A DNA stretch of 64,000 bases from Hydrogenophaga crassostreae (GTDB lineage Bacteria; Pseudomonadota; Gammaproteobacteria; Burkholderiales; Burkholderiaceae_C): positions 4,577,501 through 4,641,500 of the forward strand of contig NZ_CP017476.1 of assembly GCF_001761385.1 (NCBI RefSeq). Reading direction: 5' to 3'. This document shows, piece by piece, positions 8,560 to 17,613 of this stretch. Numbering within the stretch: position 1 is the stretch's first letter; each line of letters starts with the position of its first letter. Below the pieces are notes generated by a model. The model worked only from the letters and a program-made list of their open reading frames with translations, made no database searches and was not told the DNA's origin. Both the position numbers and the translations under genes were made by a program.

Positions 8560-9306
8560 ATGCACCTCGATTTATGGACCCTGCTGCTGCAGGCGATCAA
8601 TCTGGCGGTGCTGTTGGCATTGCTGCGGTGGGTGCTGTACAAGCCCCTGATGACCGTGATCGACAAGCGGCAACAGCGCATCAGAGAAGAGCTCGCGGTC
8701 GCGAAGGCAGAGCGCCAGAAGGCCGAACAGGAGAGCCAGGCGCTGACCGCCCAGCGCGCCGCCATCGACGCCACCCGCGACGAGGCGCTGAACGAAGCCC
8801 GACAAAGCGCCGAGGCCGAGCGGCTGGCTTTGCTGGCCAGCGCCAGAGCCGCCATCCAGGCCGAGCAGGCCGAGGCCAGGCAACAACTGGGCAACGAGCG
8901 CCAACTGGCCAGTCGGGCCTTGATGACCGAGGCTTCGTCAATGGCTGTGGATCTGGCCACGCGCCTGATCGGCAGCAGCCCGACGCCCGTCGGTGACAGC
9001 GAATTCGTTGACGCATTGCTGGAACACCTCAAGGCCACGCCGGCGCAAGACCGGGAGCGCTGGCTGGGCAGCACGCAACCGGCCCCGGTCAAACTGGTTT
9101 GCGCAACGGCCCCCAGCGCAGCCACGCTGCAAAAGGTCAAGGAGCAGCTCACCCAGGCATTGAACACCGAAATCGCTTTGCAGTCTGACACCCTGCCCTC
9201 GCTGCTGCGTGGCGCCGAACTGCATTTTGAACACGGTGTGCTCTCACAAAGCTGGTCGGCCGAGCTGGCCGCTGCTCGGGTCGAGCTGCATCAAGCCCCT
9301 CTATGA
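8560..9306 (+). CDS. atpF: N-ATPase subunit b with delta-like C-terminal domain
   Basis: A 248-residue stalk subunit, about 90 residues longer than a normal b subunit. One N-terminal membrane helix (QAINLAVLLALLRWVLY) is followed by YKPLMTVIDKR and a long coiled coil to about residue 130. The C-terminal 90 residues (around KLVCATAPSAA, LLRGAELHF and VLSQSWSAEL) resemble the C-terminal part of subunit delta/OSCP. No separate atpH exists in the operon, so this domain probably supplies the delta function. A 102-base gap precedes the gene; it holds only a 27-codon frame of no apparent worth. The stop overlaps the atpA start. Confidence 0.9.
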   Translation: MHLDLWTLLLQAINLAVLLALLRWVLYKPLMTVIDKRQQRIREELAVAKAERQKAEQESQALTAQRAAIDATRDEALNEARQSAEAERLALLASARAAIQAEQAEARQQLGNERQLASRALMTEASSMAVDLATRLIGSSPTPVGDSEFVDALLEHLKATPAQDRERWLGSTQPAPVKLVCATAPSAATLQKVKEQLTQALNTEIALQSDTLPSLLRGAELHFEHGVLSQSWSAELAAARVELHQAPL

Positions 9307-10835
9307 GCGAACGCAATGCCCCCATCTCTGAGGTGTTGGCGCCCTGGCGCTCGGCCGCATGGGCGCGCGTCTCGGCCAAGCCACTGAGTCCCCCGGTATT
9401 CGAAGAAATCGGTCGTGTGCACAGCGTGGCCGACGGCATTGCCAAAATCACGGGCCTGGCGGGTGTGCGGCTCAATGAGCTGCTGCACTTTCCCGAAAGC
9501 CGCATGGGCTACGCAGCCAGTCTGGAGCCCGATCACATCGCCTGCGTGCTGCTCGATGAGCCGGATCGTGTGGGCACAGGCCAGCGCGTCACGCGCGGTG
9601 GCGGGGTGGTTCAGGTTCCGGTGGGGCCCGGTTTGCTCGGCCGCGTCGTCGATCCACTGGGGCGCCCGCTGGACGAAGGGTCCCCCATCGAAACCGATGA
9701 ATTCCTGCCCGCCGAGCGCCCTGCGCCCAGCATCATCCAGCGCGCGCTGGTCCGCGAACCGGTGCACACCGGCACGCTGGCCGTCGATGCCCTGTTTCCG
9801 CTCGGCCGGGGTCAGCGCGAGCTCATCATTGGCGACCGGGGCACCGGCAAAACGTCGGTGGCGGTGGACGCCCTGCTGGCCCAGCGCGACAGCGACCTGA
9901 TTTGTGTCTACATCTCGATCGGGCAAAAATCCGAAGCCACCGCGGCGGTGATCGACGCCGTGCGACGCCTGGGGGCACCCGAGCGCACGATCTTCGTCGT
10001 CGCGGCCAGCACCGCCGCGCCCGGCCTGCAGTGGCTTGCGCCCTTTTCCGGCTTTTCGATGGCCGAGTATTTTCGCGACCGGGGACAGCACGCGCTGGTG
10101 GTCATCGACGACCTGAGCAAACACGCCGCCACCCATCGCGAACTCGCGCTGCTGATGCAACAACCTCCCGGACGGGAAGCCTACCCCGGCGACATCTTTC
10201 ACCTGCACGCGCGCCTGCTCGAACGCGCCGCCATGCTTTCGAAGGAGCAGGGCGGCGGCTCGCTCACCGCGCTGCCCATCGCGCAAACCGAAGCCGGCAA
10301 CCTGGCGGCCTACATTCCCACCAACCTGATCTCCATCACCGATGGCCAGATCGTGCTCGATGCCAAGCAGTTCCATCTCGGGCAACTGCCTGCCGTGGAC
10401 ACCGGCTTAAGCGTCAGCCGCGTGGGCGGCAAGACACAGGCGCCGCTGATGCGCGAGGCGGTGAGCTCGTTGCGACTGGAGTACGCACAGTTCCTGGAGC
10501 TGGAGCAGTTCACCCGGTTCGGCACCGAGCTCGACCCCAAGGTGCACGAACAAATCGATCAAGGGCGGCGCATCCGGGCTGCTCTGGCGCAACCCCGCCT
10601 GGCACCCCAGACGGCCGCCACGCAAATCGCCCTGGTGATCGCACTGCAAGAAGGCTTGCTCGACAACGCGGCGCCGGCCGAGATCGGTCCCGCCGTGGCC
10701 CGATTGGCACAGGCATTGGCGGCACACCCGGAGTTGGGTCAGCGGCTGGCGGTGCGGTCTGCCGTCGGCACGCAAGAGCGCGACAAGCTGGCAGAAGCCA
10801 TTCGACCACTGCTGGCACCCGTGTCCGCAGCCTGA
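9303..10835 (+). CDS. atpA: N-ATPase subunit alpha
   Basis: A 510-residue non-catalytic alpha subunit. The P-loop GDRGTGKT lies at residues 177-184 and the family signature PAVDTGLSVSRVGG occurs near residue 360. The N-terminal beta-barrel has GRVHSVADGIAKITGL. Four-base overlap with atpF and a two-base gap to atpG indicate tight coupling. With beta, gamma and epsilon it would form the cytoplasmic N1 head. Confidence 0.96.
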   Translation: MSERNAPISEVLAPWRSAAWARVSAKPLSPPVFEEIGRVHSVADGIAKITGLAGVRLNELLHFPESRMGYAASLEPDHIACVLLDEPDRVGTGQRVTRGGGVVQVPVGPGLLGRVVDPLGRPLDEGSPIETDEFLPAERPAPSIIQRALVREPVHTGTLAVDALFPLGRGQRELIIGDRGTGKTSVAVDALLAQRDSDLICVYISIGQKSEATAAVIDAVRRLGAPERTIFVVAASTAAPGLQWLAPFSGFSMAEYFRDRGQHALVVIDDLSKHAATHRELALLMQQPPGREAYPGDIFHLHARLLERAAMLSKEQGGGSLTALPIAQTEAGNLAAYIPTNLISITDGQIVLDAKQFHLGQLPAVDTGLSVSRVGGKTQAPLMREAVSSLRLEYAQFLELEQFTRFGTELDPKVHEQIDQGRRIRAALAQPRLAPQTAATQIALVIALQEGLLDNAAPAEIGPAVARLAQALAAHPELGQRLAVRSAVGTQERDKLAEAIRPLLAPVSAA

Positions 10836-10837
10836 GC

Positions 10838-11698
10838 ATGGAACAGCGCGCCGCCGACGTTCAGGCCCGGCTCGCCACGGTCAGCAGCTTTGGTGAACTG
10901 GTGGGCGCCATGCAAGGCGTGGCGGCGGCGCGGGCCGAACACGCCAGGAAGCTCATCGCAGGGACCAATGCCTATGCCCGGGCCGTTGCCAACGCCATGG
11001 GGCAGGCGCTGGCGCTGGTTCCGGCGGATCACCGTTCGACACCCCAAACAACAGGGCGCAGACCCTTGTGGATCTTGTTCTGTGCCGAGCAAGCGTTCAA
11101 CGGCGGCCTGAGCGACAAGGTTTTGTCAGCGGTTCCCGACATCGTTCGCGAACGGGTGATGCTGCTGGGCGCACAAGGCATGCGCCTCGCGCCCCTTCAA
11201 GGCATCGAGCCCGAATGGTCGGGGTCGCTGATCGCCCATGCGGATGCGGTGGTGCCCGCCAGCGACCGGCTGCAGGCGGCGCTGGCACAGGCGATGGCGC
11301 GCGAACCCGCCAGCCACGTTGAAATGGTGTTCACCGAGGTGGGGGAAGGCAACCAGTTCGAAGTGGTCAGGCAACGCCTGCTGCCGCTTGATCTGGACAC
11401 GTTGCACCGCGTACAAGGCGCCAACCCATTGATTCACCTCGCGCCGCAGCGCTTGCTCGATCAGCTGATTGACGAATACCTTTCGGCCCGCCTGACCCAT
11501 GCCCTGCTGCACAGCCATTGCGCTGAAAACCTCTCCCGCTTGCAGGCCATGGCCGCAGCCCACGACAACGTCACGCACATGGCCGAAGACCTCGCCGCCG
11601 ATGCGCGCCGCTTGCGTCAAGAGGCGATCACCGAAGAAATCGTGGAGCTCGCCGCAGGGCTGCAGGCCCTGAGGGGCGGCAAGGATGCACGCGGCTGA
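10838..11698 (+). CDS. atpG: N-ATPase subunit gamma
   Basis: A 286-residue central-stalk subunit. The N-terminal helix (ATVSSFGELVGAMQGVAAAR) matches the gamma pattern of contact with the alpha3beta3 ring. The C-terminal helix contains MAEDLAADARRLRQEAITEEIVEL, close to the conserved NRxRQAxITxEIxEI end. The middle is more divergent than in F-ATPase gamma, as is usual for N-ATPases. It is the last gene of the operon; no clear terminator follows before the convergent gene at 11734. Confidence 0.93.
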   Translation: MEQRAADVQARLATVSSFGELVGAMQGVAAARAEHARKLIAGTNAYARAVANAMGQALALVPADHRSTPQTTGRRPLWILFCAEQAFNGGLSDKVLSAVPDIVRERVMLLGAQGMRLAPLQGIEPEWSGSLIAHADAVVPASDRLQAALAQAMAREPASHVEMVFTEVGEGNQFEVVRQRLLPLDLDTLHRVQGANPLIHLAPQRLLDQLIDEYLSARLTHALLHSHCAENLSRLQAMAAAHDNVTHMAEDLAADARRLRQEAITEEIVELAAGLQALRGGKDARG

Positions 11699-11733
11699 TC
11701 CCCTGCTCTGCACACCAGAAAACAGGATCGACG

Positions 11734-13206
11734 TCAGTGCTCCAGCGCAAAATCGATAAAGCCACGCTCTACTGAAGTCGACACCAGTCTCACGCGCACG
11801 GACCTGCCCACCCTCAACTCAGGCAAATCACCGGTCAGCCGGCCCTCGACCGGTGGTTCAAAGATCCGCACCCAGACGCCGTGATCGCTCACACCGGTGA
11901 CCAGGCCGGCGAAACGCTGGCCAACGCGCGAATGCAGCAGCAAAGCCGCTTCCGACTTGCGCATCTGCCGCTCCACCTTCCGCGAGGCATCTTCCTGGGC
12001 AGTGCAATGGGTGGCGATATCCACCAGCTCCGCTGGGGAATACGGTGTTTTGACGCCAGCGAGCGCGGCCTTCACCAACCGCTGCGTGATCAGATCGGGG
12101 AAGCGGCGGTTGGGCGCGGTGGAGTGCATGTAGTCTTGAACGGCCAGGCCAAAATGCCCAATGGGCGTTTCATCTGAGCGTTCGACCACGTACTCTCCAG
12201 ACCCCATCAGCTTCACGATGACCAAGGAAAGATCTGGAAAGCGCAGCGGGTCTTCCCGGTGTTGTCTGGCCAAAAAAGCCTCAAGGGCTTTGCCGTCTGG
12301 CTGGTTGGGCAGCTTCACGCCATAGGCTTTGGCCACGTCCACGATGCGCAGCCAGCGTTCGGGCGAGCGCACCACCCGCCTGAGCGCGAGGCCCCCATTG
12401 CTGGCGAGGTACCGTGCCGTGCAGCCATTGGTGGCAATCATCAATTCTTCGATCAACTGGCGCGCCCGGTTTTGCACTTGTTGGCGAATGTCGATGATGC
12501 GCTCACCGTCAAACTGCGCTCTGGGCTGGAAGGTCTCGAACTCCAGCGATCCTTCGGCCCGCCTCAGCACCCGGAGCTTCTGCGCCAAGCCATCTTGCGC
12601 TCGCAACTGGGTGTCCAGACCATGAACCGCCCGTGCCGCCTCGGGCAGCTCACCCTTGCCATCGATCCAGTCCGATACCGCGTCGTAGGCCAGTTGCGCC
12701 TTGTTGTGCACCAAGGCCCGGTAAATGGTCGACTCCACCAGCACGCCATCGTCAGTGAACGCCATTTCACTCACGATCGCCAGTCGATCCTCACCCTGGT
12801 TCAGCGAGGTCAGATCGGTCGAAAGCCGTTCGGGCAGCATGGGGAAGATGCGCGCCGAGGTATAGACCGAGGTGGTGTTGAGTTGCGCATGCTGATCGAT
12901 CGGCGTGCCCTTTTTCACCAGCGCGTCCACATCGGCCACGGCCACAAAAACCCGCAACCCACCCCTTGGCATCGGCTCGCTCAGCGAGAGCTGATCCAGA
13001 TCGCGTGAGTCATCGTTGTCGATTGAACACCAGTCCCGATCGGTGAGATCACGAATGCCTCCACCAGACCCTGTGGCCGCGCCCTTGAAGGAGGCCAATT
13101 GCTCGAGTGCCGCCACAGGGAATTCCGGCTCCAGCCCCCGGCTGAACATGGCCCATGCGGCCAGGGTCGAAAGGTTGGTTCGGTGGTTGATCAACGCATG
13201 GTTCAT
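11734..13206 (-). CDS. RNB-domain exoribonuclease (RNase II family)
   Basis: A 490-residue RNase II/R-family protein. The catalytic RNB signature is SIDNDDSRDLDQ at residues 61-72, with the acidic residues that bind Mg2+. Further RNB landmarks include YMHSTAPNRRFPDL near residue 365, and the C-terminus (FAGLVTGVSDHGVWVRIF onward) is an S1 RNA-binding domain. It lacks the N-terminal cold-shock domains of E. coli RNase II (644 residues) and RNase R, so it is a short form. Predicted role is 3'-to-5' RNA degradation in the cytoplasm. It diverges from the YebC gene. Confidence 0.9.
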   Translation of the reverse strand: MNHALINHRTNLSTLAAWAMFSRGLEPEFPVAALEQLASFKGAATGSGGGIRDLTDRDWCSIDNDDSRDLDQLSLSEPMPRGGLRVFVAVADVDALVKKGTPIDQHAQLNTTSVYTSARIFPMLPERLSTDLTSLNQGEDRLAIVSEMAFTDDGVLVESTIYRALVHNKAQLAYDAVSDWIDGKGELPEAARAVHGLDTQLRAQDGLAQKLRVLRRAEGSLEFETFQPRAQFDGERIIDIRQQVQNRARQLIEELMIATNGCTARYLASNGGLALRRVVRSPERWLRIVDVAKAYGVKLPNQPDGKALEAFLARQHREDPLRFPDLSLVIVKLMGSGEYVVERSDETPIGHFGLAVQDYMHSTAPNRRFPDLITQRLVKAALAGVKTPYSPAELVDIATHCTAQEDASRKVERQMRKSEAALLLHSRVGQRFAGLVTGVSDHGVWVRIFEPPVEGRLTGDLPELRVGRSVRVRLVSTSVERGFIDFALEH

Positions 13207-13263
13207 GGAATGCCTTCAGCAATTGCAATGCAATCAATTCTGCGCGCCAAAATACACAGCGTC

Positions 13264-13332
13264 ACGGGGTATGCACGCATTTCTTGCCGGCCACTGTTCG
13301 TGCCCGACAGGCTGGCTGAGAAAATACCCCGT
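13264..13332. promoter_or_regulatory. Spaced 9-bp inverted repeat in divergent region
   Basis: ACGGGGTAT (13264-13272) and ATACCCCGT (13324-13332) are exact inverted copies separated by 51 bases between the RNB gene and the YebC-family gene. They could be paired operator sites or the ends of a small structure. Chance in GC-rich DNA is possible. Confidence 0.25.
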
Positions 13333-13381
13333 CCACTACACTGACACCCCTCAACCTCCAACCTTACAAGAAAGCAGCACC

Positions 13382-14095
13382 ATGGGCGCCCAGTGGAAAG
13401 CCAAGCACAAAGACATCGCCGCCAACGCCAGAGGTCGGCTCTTCGGCAAACTGGTGAAAGACATCATGATTGCCGCGCGCAGCGGCGCCGACCCGGCCGC
13501 CAACGCGCGCCTGCGGCTGGTTTGCGAACAGGCCCGCAAAGTGTCCATGCCCAAAGAGACGCTGGACCGCGCCATCAAAAAAGGCGCTGGCCTCACGGGC
13601 GAGGCCGTGAACTATGAACGCGTGATCTATGAAGGCTTTGCGCCCCACCAGGTACCGGTGATGGTGGAATGCCTGACCGACAACGTGAACCGCACCGCGC
13701 CTGAAATGCGGGTGCTGTTCCGCAAGGGCCAACTGGGCACGTCGGGTTCGGTGGCCTGGGATTTTGACCACGTGGGCCACATCGAAGCAGAGCCCGCACA
13801 ACCCGATGCAGACCCGGAGCTCGCCGCCATCGAATCCGGCGCGCAAGACTTTGAGCCCGGCGACGAAGACGGCACCACGCGCTTCATCACCGACCCGGCC
13901 GATGTCGATCTGGTCAGCAAGGCCTTGCCCGACCATGGCTTCACCGTGCTCGCCAACCAGCTCGCCTACCGCCCCAAGAACCCGGTGAACCCGGCAAACC
14001 TCAGCCCCGAGCAACTGGAAGAGGTGGAAGCCTTTCTGGCCGCGCTGGACGAGCACGACGACGTGCAATACCTTTACGCCGGCCTGGCGGGTTAA
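13382..14095 (+). CDS. YebC/PmpR-family regulatory protein (TACO1 family)
   Basis: A 237-residue protein with the family start MGAQWKAKHKDIAANARGR (family norm MAGHSKWANIKHRK). Further landmarks are MPKETLDRAIKKG and the YEGFAP segment near residue 80. The family includes DNA-binding regulators and, more recently recognised, translation factors acting at proline stretches. The N-terminus departs from the usual SKWxxIKH form, suggesting the YebC2-like branch; this is inference. The ATG at 13382 follows a long in-frame extension that lacks similarity. Confidence 0.92.
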   Translation: MGAQWKAKHKDIAANARGRLFGKLVKDIMIAARSGADPAANARLRLVCEQARKVSMPKETLDRAIKKGAGLTGEAVNYERVIYEGFAPHQVPVMVECLTDNVNRTAPEMRVLFRKGQLGTSGSVAWDFDHVGHIEAEPAQPDADPELAAIESGAQDFEPGDEDGTTRFITDPADVDLVSKALPDHGFTVLANQLAYRPKNPVNPANLSPEQLEEVEAFLAALDEHDDVQYLYAGLAG

Positions 14096-14278
14096 GCAGG
14101 AAGAGGCGGCGAGCATGCGCAGAGGGGTCGAACAGCCCTCGTGATTCGTGCATCCCTCTGATACACATCAACAAACCGGCCCCTGCATTGACCGTTGGTC
14201 ACAAAACCGCAGCCCGACCCCTTGTGAGCCGCGGCAACGGCCACTACCCTTTGGGTTCAACACCGCAAAGGATCCGAA

Positions 14279-14950
14279 ATGGTCAAAACCCGGAACGCCA
14301 AACCGCCGGTCTCAGAAACGGCGCACCGAACGGCGCTGCAGCAATACCGCGTGCGGGCCGACCTGTACGACCTGGAGTTGCAGCCCTTTGAACCCCTGCG
14401 TCTGGAGGCGATCGAGCGCCTTCAGTTGCAACCGGGTGAGGTGGTGCTGGACGTGGGCTGTGGCACCGGGCTCAGCTTTGCGCACCTGCTGGAGAGGCTG
14501 GGCGACAAGGGCAAGGTCGTGGGCATCGAGCAGTGCCCAGAAATGATCGACAAAGCCCAGGCCCGCATCGATGCAATGGGCGTGAGGCAGCAGGTTGTGT
14601 TGTTGCAAGCCTCTGCCGAAGACGCCCGCTGGCAAGGGCTTGCCGATGCCGCGATATTTCATTTCACGCACGACGTCGTGCGCTGCCCTGAGGCGATCGA
14701 CAACGTGCTCGCCCACCTCAAACCGGGCGCACGCGTGGTCACCACCGGGCTCCAGTGGGCCGCCCCATGGGCCGGGCCGGTCAACTGTTTTGTCATGGGC
14801 GCTGCCCTGTATTCGGTCAGCTCTCTGGAAGGCCTGAACCAGCCTTGGGGCGAGCTGGCCAGACGGCTGCAACACTTCGAGCGGCACGACACCTGGATGG
14901 GCAGTGTCTACATGGCCACTGGCACCTGGCCCGGCGCGTCAGATACCTGA
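14279..14950 (+). CDS. Class I SAM-dependent methyltransferase
   Basis: A 223-residue methyltransferase. Motif I is VLDVGCGTGLSFAHLL near residue 60, followed by the acidic strand end VVGIEQCPEMI that binds the ribose of SAM. Motif II-like HFTHDVVRCPEAI and post-motif LKPGARVVTTG are also present. The fold resembles small-molecule (UbiE-type) methyltransferases; the substrate is unknown. It stands alone, convergent with the exonuclease gene. The 183-base gap upstream shows no gene. Confidence 0.85.
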   Translation: MVKTRNAKPPVSETAHRTALQQYRVRADLYDLELQPFEPLRLEAIERLQLQPGEVVLDVGCGTGLSFAHLLERLGDKGKVVGIEQCPEMIDKAQARIDAMGVRQQVVLLQASAEDARWQGLADAAIFHFTHDVVRCPEAIDNVLAHLKPGARVVTTGLQWAAPWAGPVNCFVMGAALYSVSSLEGLNQPWGELARRLQHFERHDTWMGSVYMATGTWPGASDT

Positions 14951-14965
14951 GCAACTCACGCGCCG

Positions 14966-15712
14966 CTAAGACCAGAGTTCACGCACCGGCGTGTCGGGGG
15001 AAAAGCGGTGTGCCACCTGCGCTTGCAGCAACTCAGCCGAGGCCAGCGCATCGGTGAGCGCGTGGTGCGGCCGGTAGCGCGGCAGGTTGTAGCGGGCCCG
15101 GCTGTCGACCAGTCGAATGGAGGCTTGCGGCGGATGGCGCCCCAAGGCCCAATTGAGCCAGCCCCTGGGCTGGTTGCGGTGCAGTCGGGCCTCCAGCTCC
15201 ATGGTGTCGATCACCGGGAAAGCAATGCCCTCGCCGATGCGCGGGCGCAATGCCCCGTTGAGAAACTGGCGCTCAATATCGCGGCAGTGCACCACCAGCA
15301 CATGGCCCGCCATGGCCTGCAACACCTCGCCCAGCACTTGCTTGAGATCCGGCGCAGCCATCACCTGGGAATCGGTGATGCCATGGATGGTGACCGACGC
15401 TTCACCCAGCGGCACGCGAGGTTTCAGAATCCAGTGGCGCGAAGCACTGGCCCGGATGCGCTCCAGGTTCATGGGCACCAGGCCGATGCTGACCATGCCG
15501 TCTTTGACGGGGTCGAGCCCCGTGGTTTCCACGTCCAGCGCCATCAGCGGCACCGCCGACAGCGGTGTATCGCCACCCACCATGCCCGCTGCGTAGTAAG
15601 CCCGCAACCGTTCATCGCGAGCGCTCAGCGCCAATGCTTCAAAACGTTTGCGCCAATCGGTTTCAGCCGTGGCGACGGCACCCGGCTGGCTGAGCAGTTT
15701 GGGATGAAACAC
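14966..15712 (-). CDS. DnaQ-like 3'-5' exonuclease
   Basis: A 248-residue DEDDh exonuclease. Exo I is ALDVETTGLDP, Exo II is centred on VVHCRDIERQFL, and Exo III is the HHALTDALASAELL segment with the catalytic His and Asp. It is related to the epsilon subunit of DNA polymerase III but has an extra N-terminal region of about 50 residues and is not the replicative dnaQ. It begins 11 bases after the DUF294 gene, so it is likely co-transcribed with it and the BCCT transporter. Such exonucleases often accompany DUF294/CBS proteins, for reasons not established. Confidence 0.88.
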   Translation of the reverse strand: MFHPKLLSQPGAVATAETDWRKRFEALALSARDERLRAYYAAGMVGGDTPLSAVPLMALDVETTGLDPVKDGMVSIGLVPMNLERIRASASRHWILKPRVPLGEASVTIHGITDSQVMAAPDLKQVLGEVLQAMAGHVLVVHCRDIERQFLNGALRPRIGEGIAFPVIDTMELEARLHRNQPRGWLNWALGRHPPQASIRLVDSRARYNLPRYRPHHALTDALASAELLQAQVAHRFSPDTPVRELWS

Positions 15713-15723
15713 GGCGGCCCGCC

Positions 15724-17613
15724 TCAGGTCGATCGACCGGGTTGGTAGCGGAATTTCAGGTAGGTCTGCGCATCGCCCAATATGGAAAAAGCATCGCGCA
15801 GGCTCTTGCGCTCAAAGGCGGAAAGTTTGTCGGGTTCGATGCTGTTGTCGGGCTCCAGACCAGCCGTCAAATCGTCGGCCTGGTTGCGGATGCGCACGGT
15901 CGAGATGAACTCGAGTGTGTCATGCAAATCCTGTCCCCGGCCCGGCGGCAGCACGCCAGCGGCCACCACATCTTGCAGGCGTTCAAACGAGTTTTGCGCC
16001 AGGGAGCCGACCGCCAATGCGTGGATGCGAATCAGGTCGGCCATGGGCGCGGTACCTCGCCGCTTCAGGTTGATGGCTTTGCTGTGGCGGCCGTCGGCTT
16101 CGACCACGAAGTCCTTGAAAAAACCCAATGGCGGGGTGCGCAGCAAGGCGTTGCGCGCCATGCTGGCGAGGAAACGCGAATTGCCCTTGGCTTTGCGGGC
16201 GATGAACTTGCGCAGATGCTCGGCCCATTCTGTCTTGCCCCATACGCCATCCAGATCAAAAAAGATGTTGGCGCTCAGCAAAGTCTCGGCGGTAGGTTGC
16301 TCGATCCACTGGCTGAAATACCCTTCCCAGACCTTCAGGGGTTGGCGCCATTTGGCATTGGTCGCCATGATGCCGCCGGTGCAATAGGTGTAGCCACAAC
16401 GCGCCAGACCATCGCTCACAAAAGCGGCCAGCGCGCTGAAATAGGCGTCGTGCCGGGCCGGGTCAAACCGGTTGTCCAAAATCAGCGCGTTGTCCTGGTC
16501 GGTCACCAGCAGTTGCTCGTTGCGCGCCATCGAACCCAGCGCCAGAAAACAATAGGGCACGGGCGGCGGGCCCAGCTCGGCCTCGGCCAAAGCCAACAAT
16601 TGCTGCTTGAAGCTGCGCCCGATCAAGGCCATGGCGGAACCCACCATGCGCGAACTGGCATCTTCGTTGACCATGCGCACAAAGCTCGCATGCACATCGG
16701 CGGTCAGTGCCGCGAGTTCGTCCACGCTCGATTGGCGAAAGATGCTGCTGACCACAAACAGGCTGTTGCGGCTTTCGTACTGAACCACATCCGACAGGGC
16801 AATCACCCCCAGCGGCACGCCGTGGCGCATCACCGGCAGGTGGTGCACGTTGTGGCGCAGCATCTGCAGCATGGCCTCGAACACCAACTGGTTGTGCTCC
16901 ACCGTGACCAGTTTCGACGTCATGATGGCGCTCACCGGCGTATCGTAGTTCAGGCCGCCCGCCACCAGGCGGGTACGGATGTCGCGGTCGGTGATGATGC
17001 CGGCCATGACCGGCTCAGCGGAGCCGCTGGCTTCTTCCAGAATCAACAAAGAAGACACACCCGCTTCGGTCATGCAGCGCGCGGCATCCAGCGCGCTGGC
17101 GGTCTGAGGCAGCGTCACCGGCTCGCGACCGATCAGCGTGTCGACCGTGGCCGACATCAATTGGTTGGATTCTTCGCGCCGCGAAACCACCTGCCGCAGG
17201 CGGGTCCGGTCTTCGGTTTCGACCTGATCGGCGAACGCTTCCTGCGTGTCGAACAGTTCGGTGAAGATGGCCTCTGGAATCAGGTAGAGCAGCGTGTCCT
17301 CCAACGCCACCACTGGAAAACGGACTTTCTTCTTTTGCAGCAGGCCGGCTTCGCCAAAGTGCCCGCCTTCGGTCAGGCGGTTGTACAGCGTGCCATCGCG
17401 GCGAAACACCTCGACGGCGCCACTGCGCAACACGAACCAGAACTCGGCCGGTTGGCCAGACTCCAGGATGGAACTGCCCGCCTTGAAATAGCGCACATCC
17501 ACCGACGTGGCCACACGGTGCAGCGCCTCTTCAGGCAGTGCTGCAAACGCCGGTTGGCCCTGCAGGAACTGCAGAATTTCGAGCTGCTCGTCCTGCATGG
17601 CCGGGGCTTCCAT
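15724..17613 (-). CDS. cNMP-binding/CBS/DUF294 nucleotidyltransferase-like signal protein
   Basis: A 629-residue multidomain protein. Residues about 10-130 form a cyclic-nucleotide-binding domain (YFKAGSSILESGQP, GGHFGEAGLL). Residues about 155-280 hold two CBS motifs (ITDRDIRTRLV and a second ending GVIALSDVV), which sense adenine nucleotides in other proteins. Residues about 320-450 form a GlnD-like nucleotidyltransferase (LGSMARNEQ followed by TDQDNAL, catalytic residues intact), and a DUF294 C-terminal domain follows. The start overlaps the BCCT stop by one base (TGATG). Its job may be to control the adjacent transporter in response to nucleotide state; this is inference. Confidence 0.9.
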   Translation of the reverse strand: MEAPAMQDEQLEILQFLQGQPAFAALPEEALHRVATSVDVRYFKAGSSILESGQPAEFWFVLRSGAVEVFRRDGTLYNRLTEGGHFGEAGLLQKKKVRFPVVALEDTLLYLIPEAIFTELFDTQEAFADQVETEDRTRLRQVVSRREESNQLMSATVDTLIGREPVTLPQTASALDAARCMTEAGVSSLLILEEASGSAEPVMAGIITDRDIRTRLVAGGLNYDTPVSAIMTSKLVTVEHNQLVFEAMLQMLRHNVHHLPVMRHGVPLGVIALSDVVQYESRNSLFVVSSIFRQSSVDELAALTADVHASFVRMVNEDASSRMVGSAMALIGRSFKQQLLALAEAELGPPPVPYCFLALGSMARNEQLLVTDQDNALILDNRFDPARHDAYFSALAAFVSDGLARCGYTYCTGGIMATNAKWRQPLKVWEGYFSQWIEQPTAETLLSANIFFDLDGVWGKTEWAEHLRKFIARKAKGNSRFLASMARNALLRTPPLGFFKDFVVEADGRHSKAINLKRRGTAPMADLIRIHALAVGSLAQNSFERLQDVVAAGVLPPGRGQDLHDTLEFISTVRIRNQADDLTAGLEPDNSIEPDKLSAFERKSLRDAFSILGDAQTYLKFRYQPGRST

